Shown here: piece after piece, positions 1-6,674 of the stretch | How positions within the stretch are numbered: the stretch's first letter is position 1 | How the letters are laid out: every line of letters begins with the position of its first letter | From: Deltaproteobacteria bacterium | GTDB taxonomy: Bacteria; Desulfobacterota; Binatia; UBA9968 | Length of the DNA: 14,000 bases | Direction of reading: 5' to 3' | Assembly: GCA_016184235.1 (NCBI GenBank) | Contig: JACPDC010000081.1 | Location: forward strand, 1-14,000 | The notes under the pieces: model-generated | The model's database searches: none | Seen by the model: the letters and a program-made list of their open reading frames with translations, nothing else | What the model was told of the DNA's origin: nothing | Translations under genes and position numbers: made by a program

Positions 1-621
1 GTTCCCGACAATCCGCGTGTTGGAGCCGCGACTGACAAACACACCGCGCCGGCCGTTGTTTTGAATGGTGTTCGAGCCTGCGACCAGATTGCTGGCTGAG
101 CGGATGCCAATAAACGCGTTGGAGCCGCCGATCACATTAATCCCGTCGTCGGGATTGTTTTGGATCGTATTGTTGACGATGATGGCATTGGCCTGGTTAT
201 GAATCCCGATTCCGCTGGTCCCGACGTTGTGGATTAAATTATCGTCGATCGTCGCCGACCCGCCGCGAAAGACATGTACGCCTTCTTGACCTCCGGTGAT
301 TGTGAAGCCTTTAATCGTTATATTGCGGCCTCTTATATTCACAGTGGGCTGGTTGGGATTTGGGCCGCTGATCGTGGCGCTCCCCTGCCCGTCGATAACG
401 AGATTCCTGCGCCCGTCCCCAAAGACCACATTCTCGTTACACGTGCCGCTCACCAGGAGCGTGTCGCCCGGGTTAAGCTCGTCCAAGAAATGCTGAAGGC
501 TTTGGCCGGGCTGCGAGCCGCATGTGCGCTTCTTGGTCTCTGCCATGCCTGTAGACGGCAGAAGCCAAAGAAGCCCCACCCCAAGAGTTATCAAAAGACG
601 CTTTGTGCTAATCTGCTGCAT
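1..621 (-). CDS. Secreted right-handed parallel beta-helix repeat protein, N-terminal part (truncated by window edge)
   Basis: An open frame on the minus strand starts at ATG 621 and runs off the window with no stop, leaving 207 codons. A signal peptide is visible (KRLLITLGVGLLWLLPSTGMA, about residues 8-28). The rest is a run of short beta-strand coils with regularly spaced Asn/Ile, such as NITIKGFTITGG, ATIDDNLIHNV, AIIVNNTIQNN and NTIQNNGRRGVFVSRGSN. This is the pattern of pectin-lyase-like or NosD-like right-handed beta-helices. Such folds occur in extracellular polysaccharide lyases, adhesins and cell-wall proteins; the catalytic part, if any, is not visible, so no substrate is assigned. 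An AAAGGAGGG ribosome site (631-639) lies 9 nt before the ATG and fixes the start. A good promoter lies upstream at 756-784. Family is well supported; function is unknown. Confidence 0.85.
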   Translation of the reverse strand, partial: MQQISTKRLLITLGVGLLWLLPSTGMAETKKRTCGSQPGQSLQHFLDELNPGDTLLVSGTCNENVVFGDGRRNLVIDGQGSATISGPNPNQPTVNIRGRNITIKGFTITGGQEGVHVFRGGSATIDDNLIHNVGTSGIGIHNQANAIIVNNTIQNNPDDGINVIGGSNAFIGIRSASNLVAGSNTIQNNGRRGVFVSRGSNTRIVGN

Positions 622-755
622 GAAGACTTTCCCTCCTTTTGTGTTTTAAATCTCGCTCGATATTCGATCCAATCGCATACGACCAAAGTCCCATCTCGAG
701 TTACGAGCGTGTCTGCGACCTGCACCGGATATAGGCGGGCCCCAAAATCAGGCGC

Positions 756-784
756 AAAATAACCGCACGGAGTCTCAATGTCAA
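756..784 (-). promoter_or_regulatory. Sigma-70-type promoter for the beta-helix gene
   Basis: On the minus strand a perfect -35 box TTGACA (784-779) is followed, after exactly 17 bases, by TATTTT (761-756, 4 of 6 matches). Transcription would start near 749 and give a leader of about 127 nt before the ATG at 621. The spacing and perfect -35 box make this one of the better promoters in the window. Similar TTGAC(A/G)-N18-TATTT(T/C) pairs lie before the tctC-type gene and the CDGSH gene. Confidence 0.6.
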
Positions 785-850
785 GAAAAAAAGACACTCT
801 TAGAGCCGCGTGCTGATGACATTCAAACGCGCGGCCTGCGGTATTTTTGC

Positions 851-879
851 TTGGAGTGCGCGCTCGGGTCAGGTAAAAT
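851..879 (+). promoter_or_regulatory. Possible sigma-70-type promoter for the amidohydrolase gene
   Basis: TTGGAG (851-856) and TAAAAT (874-879, 5 of 6 matches to TATAAT) are separated by 17 bases. A transcript would begin near 886, about 60 nt before the ATG at 947 that opens the signal-peptide frame. The -35 box is weak (3 of 6), so this is a candidate only. Confidence 0.4.
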
Positions 880-946
880 AAGGCGCAACAGATAGAGTTC
901 CTGGCGAATCTCCATGGAGCGAGAAAACAAAGCCGTTGTAGAATTT

Positions 947-1064
947 ATGAACTCGCGTGGCCCGGTGAAAATTTCTTTTCTTCTGCTGCTCGTCACTCTA
1001 TTTCCTGGCGGAGTCCAATCCCCCGGGTCCGGTGCCGAAGGCCACGACCCTGGTTGGAGGCCCC
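947..1064 (+). pseudogene. Out-of-frame signal peptide segment preceding the amidohydrolase
   Basis: Reading from ATG 947 gives MNSRGPVKISFLLLLVTLFPGG followed by VQSPGSGAEG. This is a textbook Sec signal: positive N-terminus, hydrophobic LLLLVTLF core, polar tail. The frame (also open from ATG 914) continues only as non-conserved sequence and stops at 1144, while the amidohydrolase is read one base over. Joining the frames needs the loss of one base or gain of two. A five-C run at 1020-1024 is an obvious slip site: removing one C would read VQSPGPVPKATTLVGGPMAAVPFE without a break. Either a real frameshift removed export of the enzyme, or this is a sequencing or assembly error. No Shine-Dalgarno is visible before 947 or 914. 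Confidence 0.45.
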
Positions 1065-2021
1065 ATGGCCGCCGTGCCGTTCGAGATCGAAGCGCTCAAG
1101 CGAAACTGGCGCAGGCGCATCGAGGCTATGCGCTCCGCCGGTGAGCTTCCGATCATCGATATCGAATCCAGCTTCGATGTCTCAACCTTCGATCCTTCCG
1201 ACTATGCCAGGGCGATGGACGAGTACGGCATCGCCCTGATCGCCTTCTCCCCGCAAGGCCAGAGTTGGACGGAGAGCGCGCGGGTGGTTGTGGCGTTGGA
1301 TCCGTGGCGCTACATCCCGACGACGACCGCGGGTGTTCCCCCCTTATGGCCGAAGGAGGGAAAGGAGTTCCTGGAGAAAACCGCCAGGCAGGTTCGGAGC
1401 GATCGATACCCCCTCATGGGAGAGTTTGAATTCCGCCACTACCCGTCGCCGCGGCAGCTCGCTCGAAACGGCGCGCGGCGCGACATCGAGGTGGCGCTGG
1501 ACGGCCCGCTGGGGCATGCCCTCTTTCGCCTGTCCGAGGAAACGCTGGCGCCGTTCCAGATTCACTACGAGATCGAAGATAGACTCTTGCCGCCCTTGGA
1601 AGCCATGCTCAAGCAGTATCCCAAAGCGAGGGTGATCTGGTCCCACCTGGCCCAGATTCGTTATCGCAGCCGGAGCAAGATCTACGGGCCCGCTTATGTC
1701 CGAAGACTCATCGAAAGCTTCCCGAACCTCTATTTCGATACGGCATTCGGCGGTCCCAACAGCAGGTATCCGGCCAGCGGCGAGTTCCACGCTACGATCT
1801 GGGATCGCAGTGCCGGCGGCATCCAGAAGGAATGGGCAAGGCTGATAGCGGACCATCCATGGCGCTTTCTGGCGGCGCTGGACATCGGCGGAGACCGCAT
1901 GGACAGGCTGGGCGAGCAAAGCCAAAATCTGCGCCGCTTCCTGGACGCGCTGCCGTCCTCCGCCCGCCCGATTGTCGCCTACAAAGGCGGTTGGAGGCTT
2001 CTCTTTAACGAAGAGATCTAA
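1065..2021 (+). CDS. Amidohydrolase-fold (COG3618-like) protein, metal site apparently altered
   Basis: A 318-residue protein with the look of the amidohydrolase-related TIM-barrel family. Recognisable segments are ELPIIDIESSFD (27-38), GEFEFRHYPSP (119-129), IHYEIEDRLLPPLEAML (166-182, His167), ARVIWSHLAQ (188-197, His194), PNLYFDTAFGG (220-230) and FLAALDIGGDR (268-278, Asp273). Active relatives usually carry His-x-His at the end of the first strand; here that place reads Asp-Ile-Glu (32-34), so the metal site may be changed or the protein may act on another class of substrate. The ATG at 1065 has GGAGG (1056-1060) only 4 nt upstream; GTG 1032 in the same frame is an alternative. A likely signal peptide lies just upstream in another frame, so the intact ancestor was probably exported to the periplasm. 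No operon partner is visible. Confidence 0.7.
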   Translation: MAAVPFEIEALKRNWRRRIEAMRSAGELPIIDIESSFDVSTFDPSDYARAMDEYGIALIAFSPQGQSWTESARVVVALDPWRYIPTTTAGVPPLWPKEGKEFLEKTARQVRSDRYPLMGEFEFRHYPSPRQLARNGARRDIEVALDGPLGHALFRLSEETLAPFQIHYEIEDRLLPPLEAMLKQYPKARVIWSHLAQIRYRSRSKIYGPAYVRRLIESFPNLYFDTAFGGPNSRYPASGEFHATIWDRSAGGIQKEWARLIADHPWRFLAALDIGGDRMDRLGEQSQNLRRFLDALPSSARPIVAYKGGWRLLFNEEI

Positions 2022-2517
2022 CCGGGGGAAATCGTCTCAGTCCTTCTGCGTAAACTGCCTAAGGCCCGCGCGCGCCGAAAATTGGATGCATACGACCAAC
2101 ACAACGGAGAACCGGAGTTTGGAGACCATGGGTCGAAGGTACGCGGCGTTCCATAAGCCTGTCAACCGGCGGTAACCTCCTTACTACAGCCAGCCGTGAG
2201 GAGACACCTCGGGGATCAACTTGCGCGAGATGTGTTTTCGGTTGTCAGCATAAATTCTCATCCCCAATCTAACCTTGTCCAGGTAATTACCCGATGTGAT
2301 TCTCAGGTATCTGCCCCGTGAAAGTTACAGAATTTACCCCATTGATGAACCGCCGGCTTCTCAATAATATGCCCTTCGCAAGCTGGGAATCAGCGGATAG
2401 ATGCGGAGACCCGACATGGCTTTGCCAGTGCCATTTTATGACACCCCTCCCGGAAATTTACATCGCGGCGACTCCGGACATGCCGCGCCGAGGCCCTTTT
2501 TCACAAGAAACAGGAAA
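2022..2517. other. Long non-coding region upstream of the sigma-54 promoter
   Basis: About 500 bases hold no convincing gene. An open frame from 2318 runs into the downstream lipoprotein, but its first 83 residues look like random translation and it crosses the promoter at 2518-2533. The region contains a perfect 10-bp palindrome GGTAATTACC (2282-2291), which lies about 230-240 bp upstream of the sigma-54 promoter and is a candidate enhancer site for an activator. A short hairpin without a T-run (CCGTGAGG/CCTCGGGG, about 2194-2214) is too weak to call a terminator for the gene ending at 2021. Confidence 0.4.
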
Positions 2518-2533
2518 TGGCACGGGGGTTGCT
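2518..2533 (+). promoter_or_regulatory. Sigma-54 (RpoN) promoter, -24/-12 type
   Basis: TGGCACG (2518-2524), four bases, then TTGCT (2529-2533) match the sigma-54 consensus TGGCACG-N4-TTGCW at every defined position. The GG and GC dinucleotides are separated by exactly 10 bases as required. Transcription would start near 2544-2546, leaving a leader of about 22 nt that still includes AGGAG (2547-2551) before the ATG at 2567. The promoter therefore fits the downstream lipoprotein and its partner. Sigma-54 transcription needs an enhancer-binding AAA+ activator; none is encoded in this window. Confidence 0.75.
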
Positions 2534-2566
2534 AAACCCTATCGGCAGGAGCGGATTTTTTGCAGT

Positions 2567-3022
2567 ATGCGTACAGGACACTTTAGCCTCAAACCTCGCT
2601 TTTCACGCCGATCGTCTGCTGCTCTCGTCGGCCTCTTGATCTCCGGCCTTCTGAGCGGCTGCGCGGCCGTGGGATTGACCCTCTTCGGAGTTGGCGCCGG
2701 GGTGACAACGGGCACGGCAGTTTCTTACACCCTGGACGGCGTCGCCTATCGGACATTCACGGCGCCTCTTCCGCGGGTGAGAAGCGCCACTCTGACGGCC
2801 CTCAATAATATGGGGATCCAGGTGAACGACAAGCTAAAGACCGAACAGGGAGAGACCATCAAGGCCGCGGGGACCGACAGAGAGATCGAAATCGAGCTCG
2901 AGGCGGTAACCCCGAAGACCACGCGCATAAGGACGGTGGCCAAGCAGGGATGGTTTTTCAAAGATCGAGCTACGGCCACAGAAATCATCCTGCAAACCGA
3001 GAAGGTCCTTAACGGAGCCTGA
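2567..3022 (+). CDS. DUF3568-like lipoprotein
   Basis: A 151-residue predicted lipoprotein. The N-terminus has basic residues, a hydrophobic stretch (AALVGLLISGLLS) and a lipobox LSGC with the acylated cysteine at position 32. A glycine-rich segment (GLTLFGVGAGVTTGTAV) follows, then YTLDGVAYRTFTAPLPRVRSA and a mixed alpha/beta domain ending TATEIILQTEKVLNG. This pattern resembles the DUF3568 family of small envelope lipoproteins of unknown function. I chose ATG 2567 because the sigma-54 promoter lies between it and the earlier in-frame start at 2318; the AGGAG at 2547-2551 is 15 nt away, a rather long spacing. The next gene begins 20 nt downstream, so the two probably share a transcript. Family assignment is from memory of the pattern. 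Confidence 0.8.
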   Translation: MRTGHFSLKPRFSRRSSAALVGLLISGLLSGCAAVGLTLFGVGAGVTTGTAVSYTLDGVAYRTFTAPLPRVRSATLTALNNMGIQVNDKLKTEQGETIKAAGTDREIEIELEAVTPKTTRIRTVAKQGWFFKDRATATEIILQTEKVLNGA

Positions 3023-3042
3023 GGCGCAAGACAGGAGGAATT

Positions 3043-3933
3043 ATGATGATAAAAAGAATGGCTTTGACTCTTTGCCTTTTGATCATCGGCGCGATGCTGG
3101 GCCAGGCCCGGGCGCAGGCCCAGACGGCGACAACTTCGACTGTGACGGGCGAGGCGTCCCGCATGGATCAATTGGCGGCAAATCAGGGAGGGGCTAAGGT
3201 CACGGATAAGATCAGCTCCGATTTCAGCTCTTTTCTTGGCGCCGACTCAAAAACGGTGGTTACCGGCCTCAGGAACGGGACTCCCATTGCATTGACGACG
3301 ACCACGCCTGGCGCCACACCGGGCGCACCGCCCGTCACCACGACCACTACCATCACGCCCCCGACCGGGAAAATGGGCTTCGGCAATGTTTTCATCTCCT
3401 TGGCGCTGGCCAAGCAGCAGCTCAGCCAGGTAGGAATCACCCAGCCGACACCGGCCCAGCTCCAGGCGGCCCTGACGGGCGGGAGCGTAGCCACAGGCAC
3501 AGGTCTAACGGCCACGACGACGAATCTGCAAGGTATCTTGACCATGAGGAGCGAAAATATGGGTTGGGGACAGATCGCTCAAAGATTGGGAGTCAGGCTC
3601 GGCACCGTGATGAGCGGTCTCAAGTCAGCGAACCACAGTATAGCCACGCAAACCACCTCTTCGACCGGCAGCGGCGCGGTCAGCGCCGGCGGCCAGCACG
3701 GAAGTTCGTCTCAAGGAGAAGTGGTAAGCGCGAGCGGCAGATCCATGGCGACCTCCGGGAAAGGGGCTTCCGGAAAAAGTGCCACAGGCGAAGGAATCGT
3801 CACCGGCTCCGGCCGCTCCGTTGGCTCTACCGGCGGCATCACCACCGGCCGGGGACAGGGCAGCGTCGTCTCCGGCGGCAGGCGCAATGGCAACGGCTCC
3901 GCTGGGGCGGGCCACGGCCGCGGCAACAAATAG
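3043..3933 (+). CDS. Secreted Thr/Gly/Ser-rich protein of unknown function
   Basis: A 296-residue protein with a Sec signal (MALTLCLLIIGAMLGQARAQA, residues 6-26, likely cut after an Ala-x-Ala near 24-26). A Thr/Pro-rich segment (about 78-108) leads into a compact region at 111-198 containing MGFGNVFISLALAKQQL and MGWGQIAQRLGVRLGTVMSGLKSAN. The second part has the look of a small helical repeat seen in many uncharacterised proteobacterial exported proteins. Residues 200-296 are almost only Gly, Ser, Thr, Ala and Arg, a flexible basic tail ending HGRGNK. AGGAGG (3033-3038) is 4 nt from ATG 3043 and 7 nt from the next ATG at 3046, so 3046 is an equally good start. It lies 20 nt after the DUF3568-like gene in the sigma-54 transcript. 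Role unknown; envelope or extracellular matrix is inference. Confidence 0.75.
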   Translation: MMIKRMALTLCLLIIGAMLGQARAQAQTATTSTVTGEASRMDQLAANQGGAKVTDKISSDFSSFLGADSKTVVTGLRNGTPIALTTTTPGATPGAPPVTTTTTITPPTGKMGFGNVFISLALAKQQLSQVGITQPTPAQLQAALTGGSVATGTGLTATTTNLQGILTMRSENMGWGQIAQRLGVRLGTVMSGLKSANHSIATQTTSSTGSGAVSAGGQHGSSSQGEVVSASGRSMATSGKGASGKSATGEGIVTGSGRSVGSTGGITTGRGQGSVVSGGRRNGNGSAGAGHGRGNK

Positions 3934-4155
3934 CCGCGTCACACTCTTCGATGCTCCGGCTGAAAGCCCGACCGGCGCGGGAGGAGTGAAGCTCAGGTAA
4001 AGACCCTAAAGAGCAAAAATTAGACTCAAGCCCTGTTGGAACCGGAAGCGCTCTAAAATATCAGCGGCTCCCGGCAGTTAGGCGAGCCTGGATTTGGCGT
4101 TTGTAACTTGATCGGAGGTTTAACGTCTAATAGGTCAGGGAAAGGAGACATCTCC

Positions 4156-4572
4156 ATGAAGATCATATCCGGCTCTTGGAAAACCGTCTTGTTCCTTGCG
4201 GCAGTTACCCTTCCCGGCTGTGTTGCAGTGGTCGAAGACAGGCCGAGGCGCGAGGTTGTGGTGGTCGATTCCGACAGACACGGCCCTCCGCCCTGGGCCC
4301 CTGCGCATGGCTGGCGGCGCAAGCACGAGACATTCCATTATTACCCCGTTGTCCAGGTCTATTACTTTCCTGCCAACCGGACGTACTACTGGCTGGAAGC
4401 CGGGCAGTGGCAAGTCGGCGTGCGGTTACCGAGTCGCTACGTCATACAGGAGCACAAAATGGTCGCCGTCGACCTGGACGACGAGCCCCACAAACACCAT
4501 CACAAGATCAAGACCCAATATCCCCCGGACTATTTCGAAAGGGGGAAAGGAAAGGGAAGAGGGAGAAGCTGA
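4156..4572 (+). CDS. Small lipoprotein with PPPWAPAHG motif
   Basis: A 138-residue predicted lipoprotein: signal MKIISGSWKTVLFLAAVTLPGC with lipobox LPGC and cysteine 22. The mature part begins with an acidic/basic stretch, then PPPWAPAHGWRRKHETFHYYPVV (about 51-73) and a Tyr/Trp-rich beta-like region (VYYFPANRTYYWLEAGQWQVGVRLPS). It ends with a His/Lys-rich tail. The PPPWAPAHG signature occurs in a group of small uncharacterised exported proteins; no activity is known to me. AAAGGAGA (4141-4148) is 7 nt before ATG 4156 and sets the start; the in-frame upstream codon at 4108 lacks support. The 222 bases before it show no clear terminator or promoter, so it might be read through from the sigma-54 operon. 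It converges with the minus-strand gene ending at 4589, only 16 nt away. Confidence 0.75.
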   Translation: MKIISGSWKTVLFLAAVTLPGCVAVVEDRPRREVVVVDSDRHGPPPWAPAHGWRRKHETFHYYPVVQVYYFPANRTYYWLEAGQWQVGVRLPSRYVIQEHKMVAVDLDDEPHKHHHKIKTQYPPDYFERGKGKGRGRS

Positions 4573-4588
4573 AGAATAATGAGCGCGG

Positions 4589-5608
4589 CTATTTTAAGAT
4601 CTCCTTGAGCCTCTCCTTCATCGCCGGCTCCAATTTGAAAATCTCCCTGATATTCTCTTCCAACTCCTCACCCGTCAGGGGGTTGATATCCAGCCTGGAC
4701 TTTTTTGTATCGGCGAGGAATTCGGGGTCTTTCATGGTGTCGGCATAGGCCTTGCGCAGGAGCTGCACCCGCTCCCTCGGGGTCCCGGGAGTCAGAACAT
4801 AGGGGCGCACGCTCGGCCCATGGACCCGAACGACTGTCTGGAGCAATTTCTTACCCTCGTCGGTTTTGGCTAAATGGAGCGCCACGGGAATCTTGGCAAG
4901 CTCCGGATGGGATTTCATGGCCGCCTGCAAAACGATAACGGCGTCTCCCGACTCATATTCCTTGCGCCACGTCACCTTCAATGACTCCCAGGAATTGCTC
5001 ACCCCCGAAACCTCGCCGCTGTTGAAGGCGAGGCGAATGTCGGCCGTGCCCTTATAGCCTGAGACGATCCGAACCGGGAGACCGATGGTCGCCCTCAAGA
5101 CATGCGGAATGTCATCGGTGCCGCCGCCCGGGGTCACGCCGCCGAAGGTGAGCACTTTCTTGGAGGCTATCCACTGCTCGACATCGGTAATCCCGGCGGA
5201 GCGATGGACTACGACCAGGAAATGGTCCTGGGCCGGGACCCCCAGATAGTCGAATTTGAGCGAGTCAAACTCGATCCCCGGCTTGCCCAGGAGCTGCTGC
5301 AAAAACAGGCCGCCGAGAAAATGGCCGATCGTAAGACCGTCCGGTTTGGCCACCTTGTAGAGATAATTGGCCGAAATCACGCTGCCGGCGCCGGTCATGT
5401 TCTCCACGACGACAGCCGGGTTCCCGGGGATATGCTTGCCCATGTGACGGGCGATGGCGCGGGAGTAGACATCATAGCCGCCGCCCGCCGAGAGCCCCAC
5501 GATGAGGCGGACTGTCTTCCCTTTATAAAAGTCATGAGAAGATGCGTGGGCGGAAATCGAGGCAAGAAGGGCGATTGCGGTTATGAGCCATCTTGTTTTC
5601 TTCTGCAT
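4589..5608 (-). CDS. Tripartite tricarboxylate transporter (TctC/Bug family) periplasmic substrate-binding protein
   Basis: A 339-residue protein with a Sec signal (LITAIALLASISAHA, cut after residue 22) and the TctC/Bug fold. Family hallmarks are FYKGKTVRLIVGLSAGGGYDVYSRAIARHMGKHIPGNPAVVVENMTGAGS (27-76), PDGLTIG (89-95), TFGGVTPGGGTDD (154-166), VSGYKGTADIRLAFNSGEVSG (182-202) and the C-terminal DPEFLADTKK. These proteins capture carboxylates and related anions in the periplasm and pass them to the TctA/TctB membrane subunits. Neither is encoded here, so this is an orphan binding protein and its substrate is unknown. A GA-rich ribosome site with AGGAG (about 5616-5620) lies about 7 nt before ATG 5608. 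A candidate promoter at 5749-5778 and a terminator-like hairpin at 5626-5663 precede the gene, suggesting regulated read-through. Confidence 0.9.
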   Translation of the reverse strand: MQKKTRWLITAIALLASISAHASSHDFYKGKTVRLIVGLSAGGGYDVYSRAIARHMGKHIPGNPAVVVENMTGAGSVISANYLYKVAKPDGLTIGHFLGGLFLQQLLGKPGIEFDSLKFDYLGVPAQDHFLVVVHRSAGITDVEQWIASKKVLTFGGVTPGGGTDDIPHVLRATIGLPVRIVSGYKGTADIRLAFNSGEVSGVSNSWESLKVTWRKEYESGDAVIVLQAAMKSHPELAKIPVALHLAKTDEGKKLLQTVVRVHGPSVRPYVLTPGTPRERVQLLRKAYADTMKDPEFLADTKKSRLDINPLTGEELEENIREIFKLEPAMKERLKEILK

Positions 5609-5625
5609 GGCCTATTCTCCTCTCC

Positions 5626-5663
5626 CAAAAATAAAGCCCGGCCAGGGAATCCCGGTCCGGGCT
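5626..5663 (-). terminator. Rho-independent terminator-like hairpin in the leader of the tctC-type gene
   Basis: On the minus strand AGCCCGG (5663-5657) pairs with CCGGGCT (5641-5635). The stem continues inward as GG/CC and CCC/GGG with single-base bulges around a three-base loop (5650-5648). CTTTATTTTT follows immediately (about 5636-5627). This is a strong intrinsic terminator. It is about 140 nt past the stop of the OmpA-family gene, so it can end that transcript, yet the ribosome site of the next gene starts right after the T-run. No promoter fits in between, so the hairpin must lie inside the transcript leader of the tctC-type gene. Confidence 0.7.
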
Positions 5664-5748
5664 GGTGTAAAACGAATCAAAGATGTGATCGGTCTGAATG
5701 CCCCGGCTTCAGCTGGAAGGGCCCGAAACCGGACCCAAAACGGGCCTA

Positions 5749-5778
5749 GAAATAGGCCGGATCGAGGACGGGTGTCAA
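5749..5778 (-). promoter_or_regulatory. Sigma-70-type promoter for the tctC-type gene
   Basis: On the minus strand a perfect TTGACA (5778-5773) is followed after 18 bases by TATTTC (5754-5749, 3 of 6). Transcription from about 5742 would give a leader of roughly 134 nt carrying the terminator-like hairpin at 5626-5663. A GGCCCG/CGGGCC inverted repeat (5746-5741 and 5725-5720) sits at or near the inferred start. A second TTGACA at 5797-5792 has no good -10 partner. Confidence 0.45.
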
Positions 5779-5805
5779 GCGGAATCGTGGGTTGTCAATC
5801 GTGCT

Positions 5806-6519
5806 TCAATTTTCAATAATCACTTCGACTCTACGGTTCCGGCGCCGCCCCGCTTCGGTGTCATTCGAGGCTATGGGAGACTGCGTCCCCAGACCTCGCG
5901 TGGTGATTCGGCTCGGGCCGATCCCGTTCCGCTCCAGCGACCCGGCTACGCTTTGGGCCCGCCGCTCCGAGAGTTTCTGGTTGTAGGCCTCCTGCTCGGG
6001 ACGCTCCCGGCTCGCGTGCCCCTCGACCGAAACCCTTCTCCCGGGCGCCTGGTTTTTCAAGATCGCGGCGACCTGGCTGACGCGGTCGCGTCCTTCCGGA
6101 GTGAGATCGGCGCTGTCGAACTGGAAGTTGACGCTGGGAAGGTTCACGGCCACGCCGCGGTCGGTTTCCCGCGCCTCGATATTGCGCCGTTTAAGTTCCT
6201 CGATGATGGCCTGGTTTTTAGCTATCTCGCTTCTCTGTTCTTCAATGCGCCGCTGCTGTTCCTGCTGTTTTTGCTCCTGGCCCTGCATCTGGTCTCCTAT
6301 CAGGGCCCCCGTACCCAACCCCAGGGCGCCGCCGATCGCCGCCCCCGCGCCGGGATGTCCGACGGCGCTGCCGATGATGCCGCCCGCAGCCGCCCCTCCC
6401 AGGGCGCCGATCCCGGCCGCTTTCTCCCTTGTGGTCAGCGGAGTCGAGCAGCCCGCCAGCGCGGCGAGAACCAACATCAATGGAAGTCCCAAGAAACACC
6501 GCTTCGACCTGTTCTTCAT
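5806..6519 (-). CDS. OmpA-family lipoprotein with glycine-zipper and peptidoglycan-binding domains
   Basis: A 237-residue outer-membrane lipoprotein. Residues 1-24 are a lipoprotein signal (LVLAALAGC, cysteine 24). Residues about 35-79 are a glycine-zipper segment rich in GG/GAA repeats (IGALGGAAAGGIIG, GAAIGGALGLGTGALIG). A Gln/Glu/Arg-rich coiled coil (about 80-113) is followed by the OmpA C-terminal domain: VNFQFDSADLTPEGRDRV, VSVEGHASRERPEQEAYNQKLSERRAQSV and RRRNRRVEVII. The family tethers the outer membrane to diaminopimelate in peptidoglycan. The usual GH-T-D aspartate reads GHAS, although the Arg in LSERRA is kept, so binding may differ. GAGGAAGG (6526-6533) lies 6 nt before ATG 6519. 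It is divergent from the amidohydrolase operon. Confidence 0.92.
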   Translation of the reverse strand: MKNRSKRCFLGLPLMLVLAALAGCSTPLTTREKAAGIGALGGAAAGGIIGSAVGHPGAGAAIGGALGLGTGALIGDQMQGQEQKQQEQQRRIEEQRSEIAKNQAIIEELKRRNIEARETDRGVAVNLPSVNFQFDSADLTPEGRDRVSQVAAILKNQAPGRRVSVEGHASRERPEQEAYNQKLSERRAQSVAGSLERNGIGPSRITTRGLGTQSPIASNDTEAGRRRNRRVEVIIEN

Positions 6520-6575
6520 TTTGAACCTTCCTCTACCCGGAGGGTGCTTTATTGTTAGACGTTTTTCAACCCCAA

Positions 6576-6605
6576 TTGTTCAGTTGATTTCGTTTGCCTA
6601 ATAAT
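6576..6605 (+). promoter_or_regulatory. Candidate promoter of the amidohydrolase-MFS operon
   Basis: TTGTTC (6576-6581, 3 of 6) and AATAAT (6600-6605, 5 of 6) are 18 bases apart in the AT-rich divergent spacer between the OmpA-family gene and the operon starting at 6675. A transcript would begin near 6612. The spacer is the only AT-rich stretch upstream of the five-gene operon, but the -35 box is poor. Confidence 0.35.
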
Positions 6606-6674
6606 TGTACATTGCGCTTTTTACATCACCGGGGAGCTCTGTCCCAAGCGTCGCTGACCCGGAAGGAGGAGCCG

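Noticed and set aside
274..797. Open frames of 162 aa (plus) and 68 aa (minus, 591-797)
   Set aside because: They overlap the beta-helix gene, which has a signal peptide, repeat pattern, ribosome site and promoter. Their own translations show no recognisable motif.
2175..2215. CCTCCTTA resembling the 16S rRNA 3' end, and a GAGG/CCTC hairpin
   Set aside because: Only about eight bases match, with no other 16S sequence nearby, and the hairpin lacks a T-run. Both are likely chance.
2318..2566. N-terminal extension of the DUF3568-like lipoprotein
   Set aside because: It would bury the lipoprotein signal inside the protein and cross the sigma-54 promoter; the extension looks like random translation.
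4081..4135. TTTGGCG...TTGATC as a second sigma-54 site before the PPPWAPAHG lipoprotein
   Set aside because: The GG to GC spacing is wrong and the -12 GC is missing (TTGA).
5102..6558. Plus-strand frames of 215 and 286 aa
   Set aside because: They lie opposite the tctC-type and OmpA-family genes and show no domain pattern.
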